A stretch of DNA of 64,000 nt from positions 15,187,501-15,251,500 of the forward strand of contig NC_134460.1 in the NCBI RefSeq assembly GCF_047948215.1, written 5' to 3'. This document shows, one piece after another, positions 33,655 to 45,424 of this stretch. The position numbers and the translations under genes are program-made. The notes beneath the pieces were generated by a model, which saw nothing but the letters and a program-made list of their open reading frames with translations, searched no databases and was not told the DNA's origin. Origin of the DNA: Lycorma delicatula (taxonomy: Eukaryota; Arthropoda; Insecta; Hemiptera; Fulgoridae). The stretch's first letter is position 1. Every line of letters starts with the position of its first letter.

Positions 33655-33960
33655 TGTCGGTTGTATTTGGGCAGTTGTACAATCGAATGCCGATAGTTGG
33701 TTACGGCAAGTTTAACGCTGCGTCAGTTCGTTATAAAAGAGGATCATCAATTGTTAATATGCGAAGAAAAATTCGCTACGTTTTTGGTGTACATAATGCG
33801 CCTTTAAATACGAAAATATGGAATTAAGAAAACATTTCGAGAAGATCAACGCTACAAGATTTGTCGAAGCCTCTACCAGAAAACACAAATGCTATATGGA
33901 ATATTGTAAATAAAATTCTGTCGTATTATTCAAAAAGATAGTGTTTCTGCGACCTTTTCG
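33655..33960 (+). pseudogene. Tc/mariner-like transposase, N-terminal DNA-binding remnant
   Basis: The plus strand reads YGKFNAASVRYKRGSSIVNM, RRKIRYVFGVHNAPLNTKIW and, after a frame change, IKKTFREDQR. The pattern 'xAAVxYYxxxSxVxTxRxFRxxFGxxxAPxxxTIxxxVKxFxExG' is the paired helix-turn-helix entry of insect Tc/mariner-like transposases. No catalytic block could be followed downstream. Confidence 0.45.
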
Positions 33961-34262
33961 CGGAAAGATTTGCATTTTTTCTGGGCAAAATTCATCTCGT
34001 TAACTTCTAGAAAATGACTGTGTCCTTCATTATGAATAGACTACAAAGATACTTCAGTTCGAAGATGATATCGATTTAACAAAAATTATTTACGAGTGAT
34101 GTTCATCAAACCGTGCGTGGATATACGTCGAAGCACATTAGTCCGTTTTAGAGACGGAAAATTGGAATTGATTTACGAACGACCACTGCAATCACAGGTA
34201 CACCGTTCGAGTCGTGATGTCACTGGACCGCTTTTATTTGGAGGTCCAAGTGAAAGTGTGAA

Positions 34263-34558
34263 TGTTACCGGGGGCTTTCTTTTACTTGTTAGCCTCCGGA
34301 ACCACCGTAAGGTATTACCTCAGATGATATGTACGAATGTAAATGAAGTATAGTCTTGTACAGCAGTCTCAGATCGACCGTTCCTGAGATGTGTGATTAA
34401 TTGAAACCCGATCACCAAAGAACACCGGTATCCACGATCTAGTATTTCGAGTCCGTGTAAAACTACCTTACTACGATTTGAACTCTCAACTTGGAAATCA
34501 GCCGATTTTCGATACAATTTAACACTAGACCGACCCGGTAGGTTGTTACAGAGGGGCT
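34263..34558 (-). mobile_element. tRNA-derived SINE, family 1 (minus strand, degenerate TSD)
   Basis: TGTTACCGGGGGCT (about 34263-34276) and TGTTACAGAGGGGCT (34544-34558) look like a diverged duplication. Head (minus): CCGGGTCGGTCTAGTGTTAAA, tail GTGGTTCCGGAGGCTAAC. Confidence 0.8.
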
Positions 34559-34559
34559 G

Positions 34560-35940
34560 TTTTTTTTCCGGATCTTGACGTTTTGATAACTAAGAAACCC
34601 AAAAATCCGTATGAAAATTTTCCGGATGTTAATGTTCGTATGTTCGGTGTTGGCCTCTAAATCGCCTTATTTCTTTAGAACTACACGACCGATTTTCACC
34701 GTACTTAGTGAGATTACTTGTACGTATGGTGCACTGATAGCATTAACTTTCAAGTTGAAAGGTCAAGTAGGTGAAACTGTAGACGAAATCACTTTCAGAA
34801 TCTCGACATTTCGCCTAATTAAGGTCATATTTTTTGTTAAACTCATTTGTTAACGTTAAAAAAATAACAATATTTGCAAATGTTTTTTGCAAAATCGCAC
34901 CCCCATCCCAAAAAAGTTGTATTCGTCTGCTGTGTTGTGTTGTCACAAGTGAGTGGTAAAATTAAACGAATGAATAATATTTAAAGTGTAAAAAAATAAA
35001 TCGGTCTCTGTGGGACTCGAACTCGATCGCCCGGTCGATTCGGTACCTGGTGCGTTAAGCCTCGCTGATATACCTGTCTGCCGACCGAACAAACTAAATT
35101 TATTCTATTTAAATTGTGAAATTACATCGCTTTAGTTAGTGCCGACCGTCGCCGCTAGTATCGCCACACCTGCGCGAATTAAATACAGTATGCGCGCGCA
35201 CTTTAGTTAGAATCGCTGAATTAAATAAACGAAAAAATATTATATTTAAGTAAAATGATAAATATTTTTAATTAAATTGTGTGTGTAAGCCGTGCACCAG
35301 AAACAACTGTGTTGTCACTTTTTCTTTTTTTTTGCCAAAGTTTTTACAGAAGGGTCTACAGCACGTAGTTGTTCCATCAGCTACGTGGTATACATTTTAT
35401 CCGACGATCAAAATTGTGAAGGATACATTTCCCGATCTAATAGTGTTGACGGCCACCTTTTTCATTTGCTTTGATCACGGTAGACATTTTTGGTCAGGAT
35501 TACGTAAAGGAAATAATTTGCGCTTACAAGTCAACAATTGAAGATCGATTTCGTCGCGAAATGGAATATGTAACCTCAGAATTGTTTTTTATTCGATGAA
35601 AAATGTTTTGAAAGGAACCAGAATTTGTGTCGCTGCAGTTGGTTATTTCATCGATATAATTTTATATACGTAATTTTCTGCTCTTGAATTAATTATCCTG
35701 ACGTTGTTATTCGAAGGTTATACAAAAAATATAAATGATCCTCTTACATACGAAATACGTACTTTTTTCGTTCGGACCGCCTAAGGATCACGATAAATAC
35801 CACTCGATTTCCTGTCCTTCCGTTATTTTATCATCTTTTCTCAGCGATTCTTTCTTCTTTCTGCTATCCGTGCTAGACTTCTTAACATGTACTTTTCGTC
35901 TGGAAACAACATTCTTAAAAGGGATCTTCCAGTCCGTGTT
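34560..35940. other. No gene recognised; tRNA-like SINE head inside
   Basis: The stretch 34600-34860 has the look of a dispersed repeat (ATGTTCGTATGTTCGGTGTT) without a second copy in the window. An 86-codon open frame at 35281-35541 matches nothing I know. Confidence 0.3.
34998..35090 (-). mobile_element. tRNA-like SINE head, third type
   Basis: The minus strand starts near GGTCGGCAGACAGGTATATC and has a good B box (GAGTTCGAGTCCCA), ending CAGAGACCG. The first and last bases pair only partly, so an intact tRNA cloverleaf is unlikely. It is unlike families 1 and 2. Confidence 0.5.
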
Positions 35941-35944
35941 TTGA

Positions 35945-36640
35945 TATCTGAAGCTGTTTAAGATCCTTCTCGACTTCTTGGTTTTAGTTTTCCTGTTTTC
36001 AAAAGAGTTAAATATTTGTTTCGTCAATCTACTCTTTTCCATTTTATACAGATATTCTTAAGTTTTTAACCTTCTTCTCGTTACAGGATGATCGATTCTC
36101 TCCCGGTTTTTGTAAAGATCTTTAGATCTTTACATAGATTCCTTCCTATAGAATCGAGCGTGAGTTTTTCTTAATGTCTTTCTTCCCGCTTTTTCAATCC
36201 TTTTTCTTTTGTAAAGAAATTCAAGCGTTCAGATCCGTATATAGCTGCAAGTAAAATTCCTCCTTTGTAGCGTCTAAGTTTAGCGTTTCTCGATATTAAT
36301 TTTTTTTAATTAGAAATTTGTTGTTTTACACGTTTGGCCATTTCAGTTTTTGTACTCTTGCTTTCACGCTATCTACTTCTAGAAATTAGGAGCGATTACT
36401 TCTCCGAGTATTAAATTTAGATGTACTTTTTATTTTTAATAGGAAATATTTTAATTACACCGATTGGGCTTTTTGTGTTGGAAATCCATTCCGTTTTTTC
36501 GTATAATATCAATAATCTTATTTTGCTCCCGCATTTTTCTATTCTTTTAGTTAATTTTTTTATTCTTCTGAGTTCTTCGCAAAGATTACTAAATCATTCG
36601 CGAAGGCGAGATGATTGGTTGACAGAGACAAAATATTTTT
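35945..36640 (-). pseudogene. Decayed LINE reverse transcriptase (palm end and thumb)
   Basis: On the minus strand, in broken frames: NDLVIFAKNSEE (decayed FADD block, 36595), NAGAK, then AKLRRYKGGILLAAIYGSER with LNFFTKEK (36290-36200; compare LKHYKTVVQPEVTYGSETLF in family B). A basic C-terminal part follows to about 35950. Spacing between the FADD-like and YGSE blocks fits a LINE RT. Heavily mutated; no ends found. Confidence 0.55.
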
Positions 36641-37784
36641 ATGAAAATTATATCTTTCTAAAAAAATCTTTAACGGTTATTAAACTTACAAAATTTTTTT
36701 CATGGTCGCACGCCAAAAAATCATGATATATTACTTGTCGATCAATGATTTTAAATAATTCATTTTATTTTGATATTTATAATTAAGAATTTTTTACGGG
36801 AAGATTAAATATTTTAATCTATTACCCCGTATTATTTTTTAAATAAGTGCTCGTTCACTGGTTCCAGAATATAAAAATAAATTAGAGAAATTATATTCGA
36901 TCGACCTCAATTCGAGTTTCTTTTATTTTGTTTTCATTTTCATAAAAAGGGAAGTGTTAGTTTACGTAACGTTTACAACAACGTTTATTTCGTATTTCAA
37001 TATAAATCCAAACGATCCTTTGACCTCGACCTAAAATACGAGTATTTTCAGTTTTTACTGTTTTTTCATAATAGCAGCTTTTATATAGGTAATAAAAAAA
37101 GACTACGTAAAATGTATTATGAACTTAGAATATAAAATTTAAGAATTATTCATCGATAAACTTTCAGTTTTTATATAAAAGTCTGTGTTTGTAAAGCGTT
37201 TTAAGTAACAATAAACTCTTTTTATTTATATTAACACTCTGATTCAATTATTATGCACGTAAAAACTTTGTTAGCTATACTTCAGAGTTAACTTTTAACA
37301 ATTGTGTTTTTACGGTTTTATTACTTAAGTAAGAATTTTATTTTATACTAAAATATTCGCTGAATACGATGTTTAATATCATTAATGTTGGCATAAAATT
37401 ATTTTATTTCAATGTTAAAAATATTTCATATATATATATATATATATATGTGCTGTAAGTATTTATTTATTAAATCGCCAAGAATCATACCTAAACTTCC
37501 AGTATGGCCTTCGATGGTGTTATAGCTCTTAGTGAATTACCGAAATATAAAAATAGATGGGCACTAATGGTTTAAGAAGAGATGCACCATACGCAGGGAA
37601 CACTACTGTTACAATAACCATAACATAATTTTTCTAATTATTACTACCTGAACCAAATGTATCCTTTATAGCTTTTACGAGCGTTACATGACAAGACCTT
37701 CACAGTGCTTACGTATAACTTTGGTGTTTGGTTTTATGTATTGATATCAGTACAAAAATGACCTGACATCATTACACAACTACT
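36641..37784. other. AT-rich DNA, no gene
   Basis: Includes a (TA)n run at 37427-37449. Nothing else recognised. Confidence 0.4.
37427..37449. repeat. (TA)n microsatellite
   Basis: Uninterrupted alternating TA run. Confidence 0.85.
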
Positions 37785-37890
37785 CAAAAAGGAATGTAAT
37801 CTATTTAGGGTGTATGTGTATATTTGTTCCATCGTAGCAGGTCAACGGCTGAACGGATTTAGATTATGATAGGTACGGACGATTGGTAAT
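37785..37890 (+). repeat. Dispersed repeat 'D', copy 2
   Basis: CTCAAAAAGGAATGTAATCT, ATTTAGGGTGTATGTGTATA, CATCGTAGCAGGTCAACGGC and TGAACGGATTTAGATT repeat, in inverse orientation, the blocks of 21640-21775. Confidence 0.6.
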
Positions 37891-38164
37891 AGTGGATGGA
37901 CGATTTAGGGATACGTTTAATTATTTTAAATTACTGGAGAACGAATTGATTTGGTTTTACTCGATATTTCTTTACTAGGCGTGTAGTAGAAATTGCACGG
38001 GACATTAAGGATTCTGTGTGGTAGAATAGTGTTTTATATTATTGAGGGAGGACGTTTGATTGCCCAAAATTATATACAGGTTGGGGTTTGTATATTTTAT
38101 TTGTTATTTTAATATAATATTTGTCTTGATTATTAAGTTATAAAACATTAAAGTTATAGACAAG

Positions 38165-38440
38165 AACTGTCCGGTAAGTGACGTCACTATTGCGAAGTTT
38201 GTAAACAACGCTTAGGCCAGCCGTTTATGTCGCTGTTTCCGCGGCATTTAGTTGGTTGGCGGGAGTCCAACCAAGTTTTTAGGTTAGCCTGCTGTAAATG
38301 GCGGCAAGTTGTTCCGAGCTTGTAAACAGCTGGTCGGTGGGAGTCGGATGACTTTCTAAGTTAGCCTACTGTACTGGGGGTTCCCGCGCTGGTAAACAGC
38401 TGTCGACTTCCCAAACTACTTTTGTAAGGTTTATTTACAT
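38165..38440 (+). repeat. GC-richer imperfect tandem repeats
   Basis: Three related blocks share TTGTAAACARC, a GGYGGGAGTC core and a TTAGCCTRCTGTA end (38199-38290, 38318-38372, 38390-38410, the last one partial). Unit is roughly 85-95 bp. They follow a perfect TGACGTCA palindrome at 38179-38186. Function unknown. Confidence 0.5.
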
Positions 38441-38532
38441 TACGGACTTTTAATATTTTTTGTGTTTCTGTTGTCCTGTTTTGTTGTTCGGGTACTACCC
38501 GAGAATGTTAGAAGACATGTTAAAAGTAGAAC

Positions 38533-38930
38533 TTATAAGATTAATAAAATCAGTTTAACAAAAATATATTCATTATAAAGCAAATTAAATAGGAAGATTA
38601 AAAAATTGTGTGATGTTACTCTTTCTCCGTACCGTTGCGATTTTAACTCGGTATATTTGATATGGGCATAGGTCAAAGGCAACATTGGGAGTAATAACAC
38701 AACATTTAAAGTTAATTGATGCAAAAAATCTATTAATAGAATGTGTTACTAGATTAGATGCAAATGTTTGGAAAAAATTGTATTCGGCATGTAATTAAGG
38801 AAGAAAAAAGCACGGAAAGCTAGCAGACAGTTTGTGTGAAAATATTATTGAAGATATTGTAACAAATTTGGGAAACGATGACAAAAGTTCTGCAGACAGC
38901 AACTTATCGGGTATTGAAAAAATAAATTGA
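38533..38930 (+). pseudogene. Possible C-terminal remnant of a Tc1-like transposase
   Basis: The plus strand at 38750-38930 reads ECVTRLDANVWKKLYSACN, a stop, then KKHGKLADSLCENIIEDIVT and SADSNLSGIEKIN. The 'T-x4-W-x-K' helix followed by a Ser/Asp-rich end resembles the C-terminus of IS630/Tc1-type transposases. No catalytic block is visible upstream, so this is tentative. Confidence 0.3.
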
Positions 38931-40745
38931 GGTAACAAATATTTACTTGAAATTTAATATAACGGTAACGTATTTTTTTAAAACGTTTTTTTGGAATAAA
39001 TATATCATTTTATCACAATTTTCTAATTTTTTGATTAAAATTTTTACTTCAATTTTATGTTAAAAATAAATAGAAGGTTTTTTTTCGGCTGTATTGCGCC
39101 AAATTAAATTACAATCATTATTCTGTTTGGTTTGCTGTACGCTTTCTTGAAACAAATTAATGATACATTTTTTAGATTTCTTAATTTGTTCTTCAACTTG
39201 ATGTCGAATTAAAATTTCTTCAGAACGGTTCTTAAGGCTTAAGACCGGTTCGACCTTTAAATTTTTTTTTTATCGACATATTTCTAAATATTTATAATTA
39301 TTTTTAATTTTAACTCTATTTAAACATTTTTTAATAATAAAAACAATGGATTCCTTATTAAACGAATAAAAATCTATACGAAACATAAAATTGGTGGATT
39401 AGATTAAGTGGTAATGACAATATTTCCTTTCAAGAAACCAAGATATCTTGTCTAATACTAAAAGTAAACTTTACCGGAATAGAACAGAAAAGAGGAACCG
39501 TAATTCAGTTAGTTTAACGATGAGTGTGAAACCAATTTGAGAAAACTTGGACGGTGTAGGTTAGATTAAGTTATCTTAGCTTTCTGTATGAATTTAGTTT
39601 CTGCAGATTCCCGCAGAGCTACTTTTATTCCCGTATCAGTATAAACAGTAGAATATAGTACACACAACCTAAATTTTCCAAGAAATTGTTAACTAACTAT
39701 ATACACATATATACCGGGTGGCTGAAAAGAAACTTACACTTCCTCTAACCTTTTTATAATTGACATAACTTGATGCGGTTTGCGGCGTTCTTCCTGGAAC
39801 CGAGCGGTTATTTCAATGAATGTATATTACTCTTTTTGATTTTTGTGGTGCGGGGGTCAACTCAAAAATTTCAGTCGGACCGTTGGTCAGTTGATATATC
39901 ATTTGGTACAGTTAAAACTAAATTCTGATCGCCCAATCCAAAATGGCGGTCAAAAATATTTTTGTTTAGGATCGCTAGAACTACGGTTGTATGCTCCCTT
40001 TATTTTTTTGTTATTTGAGGTGTTGTCTGTTTCGGGATTTTCTTCGATAACAAAGGATACTCAGTAAGTCCCGATTTAGAATATTCGGTCTTCAGGGGGA
40101 GCGGGGAGTAAAGGCGGCTCAAAACTTTTAAATGGCGACTACTAAAGTCATTACGTAATTAAATATTGAAAAAACTATTAATTTTTTTTTTAAATTAAAG
40201 TTACAGTCTTGAAGAATTTAATTTAATTTAAATAAATAACAGTTTGCAGTTTACCTTTTCATACGTAATTAATTCTAACATTTATGTTGAAAAAGCTCCT
40301 ATAATCACGCGAATTAAATATACTGAATCAGGTTATTTGAGGTAAAACATGTTATCGCTTCTCAGCTCATATTAAATAATCAAAATTTTCCTCCGTGCAG
40401 TAATACAGATGCTGCACGAAAGCTTCTCTCACATAATAAATAGTTTCTGGACAAATTTTCCTACATTATATTTCAATGCATCTGGCAATGCTGAAGTAAT
40501 AATAAACCTTGGTCCGTGACTCGACGTATGTCAGTTCCTGACACACTACATCTGTCAAGTATGGTACTGCCGGAGAACACAGATAACCGCACTCGAGGAA
40601 GGTGTTTGCGGTAATAAATTTTCAGTGAATCGGGTGGCATATACGACGATGGAGCCCAAATAGTTAGTTTCTTGTGATTCTGCGGTTCGTTTGCCGTACT
40701 ACGATATAGAAAAGTTAATCGTCTTCGCGGCTTAATAATAACGAC
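38931..40745. other. No gene; possible transposon terminus at 39713
   Basis: TATACCGGGTGGCTGAAAAG at 39711-39730 resembles the start of a Tc/mariner-type terminal repeat (TA then CCGGGTG). I found no matching inverted copy within reach. The open frame 39843-40067 is not recognisable. 40380-40745 is GC-richer without a clear frame. Confidence 0.3.
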
Positions 40746-40749
40746 TGAG

Positions 40750-40830
40750 CCTGTCGTCCAGAAGATGCCGGGTCAGAATACCGGTCACGCTTGGAATTTT
40801 TCATCGGTTACAATTTTTTCTTTACTTATT
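40750..40830 (+). mobile_element. SINE family 2 head, degraded
   Basis: GATGCCGGGTCAGAATACCG then GTCACGCTTGGAATTTTTCA match the B box and following block of family 2 with several changes. Confidence 0.5.
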
Positions 40831-41034
40831 TCCACACGTATGTAGTAAAAATAATCATCGTAAAAAAACCACGCGGAAATGTCTGATGGAAATGTTCGGT
40901 GAGGCGTTTGCATCGGTGGCATTTTGACACAAGCCAAACTGATGACTGTGATGTGTCATCACAGGTTTACAAGGTCTAAAAGACGATTTCCGGTAAGGCC
41001 ATCAGGTGACTTCTTATCGGGTCTAACTTAACCC

Positions 41035-42035
41035 CAAACCTTAACCTTTTTTTTTTTCTTCCCCTACTCTCCCCGACCGGATATCCATTTAAGTATACTC
41101 AGTCGGGGAGAGTGTCCTTTTACTCTAAGGGAGTGTCCCCCGCCCACCGGTTGTACACCCGGCACGGCAGATTAGCTCCCCCGGTCTCGGATCTTTAATT
41201 TTCTTTTATTCGCCTGCCTCTAATCCCCCGCCTCGGAGACGGGGTATGGCTACGCCACCTCCCATCCGCTCAGCAGGGAACCGGGTCTCGGTCATTATGT
41301 GTTTGCCTCTAATCAGCGGTACCGCCCCCACTAAGCACCGAGGCACCCGCAGGAGCGGCACCGCCAACCGGGACTCGGTCTTTTATTTGTCCCACACTCC
41401 CCAGGAGTTCCCCCCCTTCTCAGGAACCCGCACACCACGGCGTACGGGCCCTCCACGGAGGGTCTGTCCTCCCTACCCTAATTTCACAAACCCCTTCTTC
41501 TGTCCTCTTCTTCCTTGGTGCGTAAGATTTCCCCGGCAAACCTACGGAACCAATCCCAGTTATCGTCACTATAGACCATCCAATTTAAGAGGTTTTCAGG
41601 TGTAAGTCCGTTGTCCGAAATTTCTCTTCTATTTGGAGCCCATCTTGGGCATACAAACACAGTGTGTTCCGCATCATCAGTCTCTGGGCAGTACACACAT
41701 TGTGGGGTAGGTCTTTTTCCAATTCTAAACAGATAATGGCCGAACGAGTCATGCCCCGTCAACAGTTGTGTCGTATAAAAATCTACATTACCTATTCTAT
41801 TACTAGTCCACATATTTATGTTGGGGATTAGTCGCCTGGTCCAATCCCCAACTCTATAGTGTGTCCATGTATCCTGCCACTCTTGATCGATTAGCCGTTC
41901 AATCTCATCTTTGGACATACCCCTATATCTAAATGTTCTTTGTTTAATTTGTAAATCATTAATTTACAAATTTGTTTAATTTGTAAACTTTGCGCAGTGG
42001 CGATATCGTAACCAGTGAAGTTCAAACCTTAACCT
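41035..42035 (-). mobile_element. 5'-truncated R1-clade LINE, family D copy 2, 13-bp TSD
   Basis: CAAACCTTAACCT at 41035-41047 and 42023-42035. The 3' UTR (41048-41483) starts as the 8.4-kb copy does: CCCCTACTCTCCCCGACCGG, then AAGTATACTCAGTCGGGGAG. Near the 5' junction TGTTTAATTTGTAAA occurs twice (41941-41955, 41973-41987) with an inverted ATTTACAAAT between, so 41956-42022 looks like filler rather than element. Confidence 0.88.
41484..41965 (-). pseudogene. C-terminal region of R1-clade LINE polyprotein
   Basis: The open frame reads QIKQRTFRYRGMSKDEIERL, DWTRRLIPNINMW, VDFYTTQLLTGHDSFGHYLF and the zinc motif CVYCPETDDAEHTVFVCPRW (C-x2-C-x6-H-x4-C). WDWFRRFAGEILRTKEEED and the stop follow at 41484. 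It is clearly related to the 8.9-kb copy but differs at many residues, so it is a sister subfamily rather than the same source. The frame is intact as far as it goes; RT and endonuclease are missing by truncation. Confidence 0.82.
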
Positions 42036-42880
42036 GTAGCCGAGATGCTTATTATATTTAGTTAGTTCTTTTCATCCCAATGATATAAATGAAAAATAAA
42101 AGAATTTTACGTTGTTTTCTTCACTAATCATGTTATACTGTTCTGAACCCGTGGAAACGAAAGCGAAATTTAATCACAAATTCAGTGACGTCATCATTTT
42201 GTTTATCTTGAAGAGGATTATATGAACATTAATAATATTAGAGAAAGATCTCTTTAAAATTATTATTTTTTTATTAATTTTGTGTTTTCTTTTGGATGGT
42301 AGTAGAGTATCGTTGATTTGTATATATATAAATAATTATTTCATGCTTTGAATATATTTATTAAAAATATATTAAATTACGCTCATAATATAATTTTTTG
42401 TATTGTTGCTAATTATATAACCGTAAATTAGAGTTTACTAAAAAGAAATATTTCTTTTTACAGAAAGAATTTACTCTAAAACTGAATAATATGAGAAACC
42501 AGTAAAATATAAAGAATGTAATGTATATAACAGTAAAGAATTAATAATGTTTGTGTAGGAAATTATCGATTAGATTTTAGTAATTTTGGAAACGATAAGT
42601 TTATTATTAAATAAGTTATAAGAAAGAATTTATAGTAGAGGAAATCGAAAGTATTTTTTTTTTTTTTTAATTAAAAACAAAAGAATTATAAGTTTCGTTT
42701 GAAGTGTAAAAGAACTATAAAGGGCGTTGTAGAGGGGGGTATAACTCGCACATCCGCTTTGTTCATTATCTGCCGTTGGACTTTAGAGAATGAACCGGGG
42801 ATTATTAGACGGTTGTGAAGGGTGAGGGTAACCAAGAATTATTGTTTGATCGGATTAGAGAAGGAGATGAGAAAATAGGT

Positions 42881-42919
<39 letters not shown>

Positions 42920-43489
42920 TACATAGCGCGGCTGTTTGTGTCACATCGTTCGTCACGCGTTCGACTGTAAATCAACTCGTGTTTTGACCGGTGCCAAATT
43001 GCAGTAACCTGAATTATTCGCATCGCTGACGGATTCGTAGCGTTTTTGTCGAATGAGGTTCATGTTTTCATTCGATAAATGAAGCGTTTTCGATAATTAT
43101 AAATCAATCTTCTCGCAATTTGTAATAAAGAAGATGTGTTCGTTTAGTTTTATAGAATGTTTTTAGTTTACAGAACTTTCATTAACAAAAAAATATAACG
43201 CTTCAAAAATGTTATTAATTTGTTTTTTTAATCGACTCCTCCGAAAATAAATTTATTACATAATGACCTATCTATTATTAATGTAGCCTGGCTATTGCGT
43301 CCCACGAAAAATTACACCGACTTGTAGTAGTACTACACGACGGAGTACTGCGAACGCATAAAAAAATTATTACATAATTCGATTAAACTTTATTATTTTA
43401 TAAATTTATGTATTCTCAATAAGATTTTACTTTAACGATTAATTTATTTTCGCTATTATAACCTGGAGCTTGTGCACGGGAATATGAAA
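42036..43489. other. No gene recognised; (GA)n next to CpG-containing DNA
   Basis: AT-rich to about 42720. 42720-43060 is richer in GC and CpG and contains the (GA)n tract. This could be a 5' exon or promoter of an unseen gene, but no start, splice pair or open frame supports that. Confidence 0.3.
42883..42914. repeat. (GA)n microsatellite
   Basis: Uninterrupted GA run of about 16 units. Confidence 0.9.
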
Positions 43490-43590
43490 TTTAAATATTG
43501 TAGCGTTTGAAAAATTCCACATCTGTCTGGGATTCAAACCCGGGACCTCCGGATGAAAGGCCGAGATAATACCGCTCCGCCGCGGTATCA
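43490..43590 (-). mobile_element. SINE family 2 head (minus strand)
   Basis: The minus strand reads CGCGGCGGAGCGGTATTATC, then GGCCTTTCATCCGGAGGTCC, then GGGTTTGAATCCCAGACAGA (B box) and GGAATTTTTCAAACGCTAC, parallel to 17870-17790. Confidence 0.75.
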
Positions 43591-44615
43591 CTACATTCTT
43601 CAAATAGATCGTCTTTGAAATTATACTTCGCTAGTAAATTCCAAAATAAAATATTGTTATTTGGAAAATATATTCGAACGCATCTTTTAAACACGTCAGC
43701 AAAGGTTCGGCTTTCTAGAAAAGGGTTTAGCTGTTGTAGAACAAAAAAATCGTTAGATCATTCCTGACGTGTCGTAACTATTGCGCGCAGTGACGATTTA
43801 GCGCGGCTTAACCGTAAGGTTATCTAGCGTTCCTTAGCGGACTTACAGAGTATATTTTTTATTTATATTTTTTTAATTTACAATACGTCTTAAATATTTC
43901 CTTTACTTAATATTATCCTAATGTTTTTTGTACTTTAACGATAGAACCAGTTCATCCTTGACGGTCGTTTATCATTCCCCAGGCGTAAAAAGATACAGGC
44001 ATTTATATTTGTATTTAGAAGAGAGAAGTGAACGCAGAACCGCTCGCTAAGCTGACATAACGATCGTATTATGATAGCTGATCGTAGCGATTATTTGTAT
44101 ATCCGGCAGATAATTTTTTTCGGTCTGAAAAATAAATAAACAGAATAAATAAAATTTCAATTTTCTTATATTAAACGATAGGAATAACGTGTTGTAGATA
44201 AGCCGATGAATGTCGAAACATTAAAAGATTAAATGTTTTAGTTTTGGAATGCTTAATTTCTCTTTTATCGGGGTAAATTTCATCCTGAAACTTGCAAACA
44301 ATAAAATCGACCGAACGAACGAGGGAGTTTGATATTATATCGTTTCATTCGGTGTGATATTTATGACTTTTTCATACACTAGTTATTTCCCGCGGCTTCG
44401 GAGATTTTTGATCGTGGATTTCTTTACCTAGAATAAGTTTTCAAAACAAAACTTAATTTAGAGGTTGATGTTTTAGTAGGCATATCGGCAAATTGTTCTT
44501 CTTACTTTGGCGAGAAGTTATTACTATAAAAACCGTACAATAATTCTTTTTTTTTAAGAATTCTTCATTTTAAAAAAGTGTTATTTTTATCAGTGTTATT
44601 TTTGTATCATTTTTA
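43591..44615. other. No gene recognised
   Basis: AT-rich, no open frame or repeat recognised. Confidence 0.35.
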
Positions 44616-44619
44616 AAAG

Positions 44620-45107
44620 TGTTCAGCATTTTAAAAAAATTAGGGTTCAAATACAGAGATAGAAGAACAATTGCTAACATGTACAGGAACCAAACAGCAA
44701 CAATAACAATTGAAGAACATAAGAAAGAAGCCCTAATAAGAAAGGGAGTCCGACAAGGATGTCTATCTCCGTTACTTTTTAATCTTTACATGGAACTAGC
44801 AGTTAATGATGTTAAAGAACAATTTACAATCGGAGTAACAGTACAAGGTGAAAAGATAAAGATGCTACGATTTGCTGACGATATAGTAATTCTAGCCGAG
44901 AGTAAAAAGGATTTGGAAGAAACAATGAACGGCATAAATGAAGTCCTACGCAAGAACTATCGCATGAAAATAAACAAGAACAAAACAAAAGTAATGAAAT
45001 GTAGTAGAAATAACAAAGATGGACCGCTGAATGTGAAAATAGGAGGAGAAAAGATTATGGAGGTAGAAGAATTTTGTTTAGTTATACTAATTAGTTATTT
45101 ATACTAA
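44620..45107 (+). pseudogene. Reverse transcriptase fragment, RTE-like LINE
   Basis: FSILKKLGFKYRDRRTIANM through FADDIVILAES and KINKNKTKVMKC to EEFC. A CSLSP-to-CLSP loss of three bases is in frame. It is cut at both ends and followed by unrelated residues in the junction. Confidence 0.82.
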
Positions 45108-45424
45108 TTAGTTATACTAATTGTTCTGTATTCTTCACATTTATCTGGCCCTGCTTTCTTTGGTATCAAAACTATAACACTTTTTTTGAAGTCTGACGGA
45201 AATTCCCCTTTTTCATAAATATTACACACCAGTTTGTATAATCTATCAATCGCTTCTTCACCTGCACTGCGCAGTATTTCTACAGCTATTCCGTCTATTC
45301 CAGCAGCCTTTCTGCCATTTAAATCTTTTAATGCTCTCTTAAATTCAGATCTCAGTATTGTTTCTCCCATTTCATCCTCCTCAACTTCCTCTTCTTCCTC
45401 TATAACACCATTTTCTAATTCATT
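45104..45424 (-). pseudogene. Endonuclease-RT linker fragment, RTE-like LINE
   Basis: The minus strand reads MGETILRSEFKRALKDLNGR, KAAGIDGIAVEILRSAGEEA, then VIVLIPKKAG and EEYRTIS. It covers the region just before the RT core; KAPGIDG of the full-length copy is KAAGIDG here. Confidence 0.82.

Noticed and set aside
35281..35541. 86-codon open frame
   Set aside because: No recognisable motif, no splice context, no second copy; length is within chance for the region.
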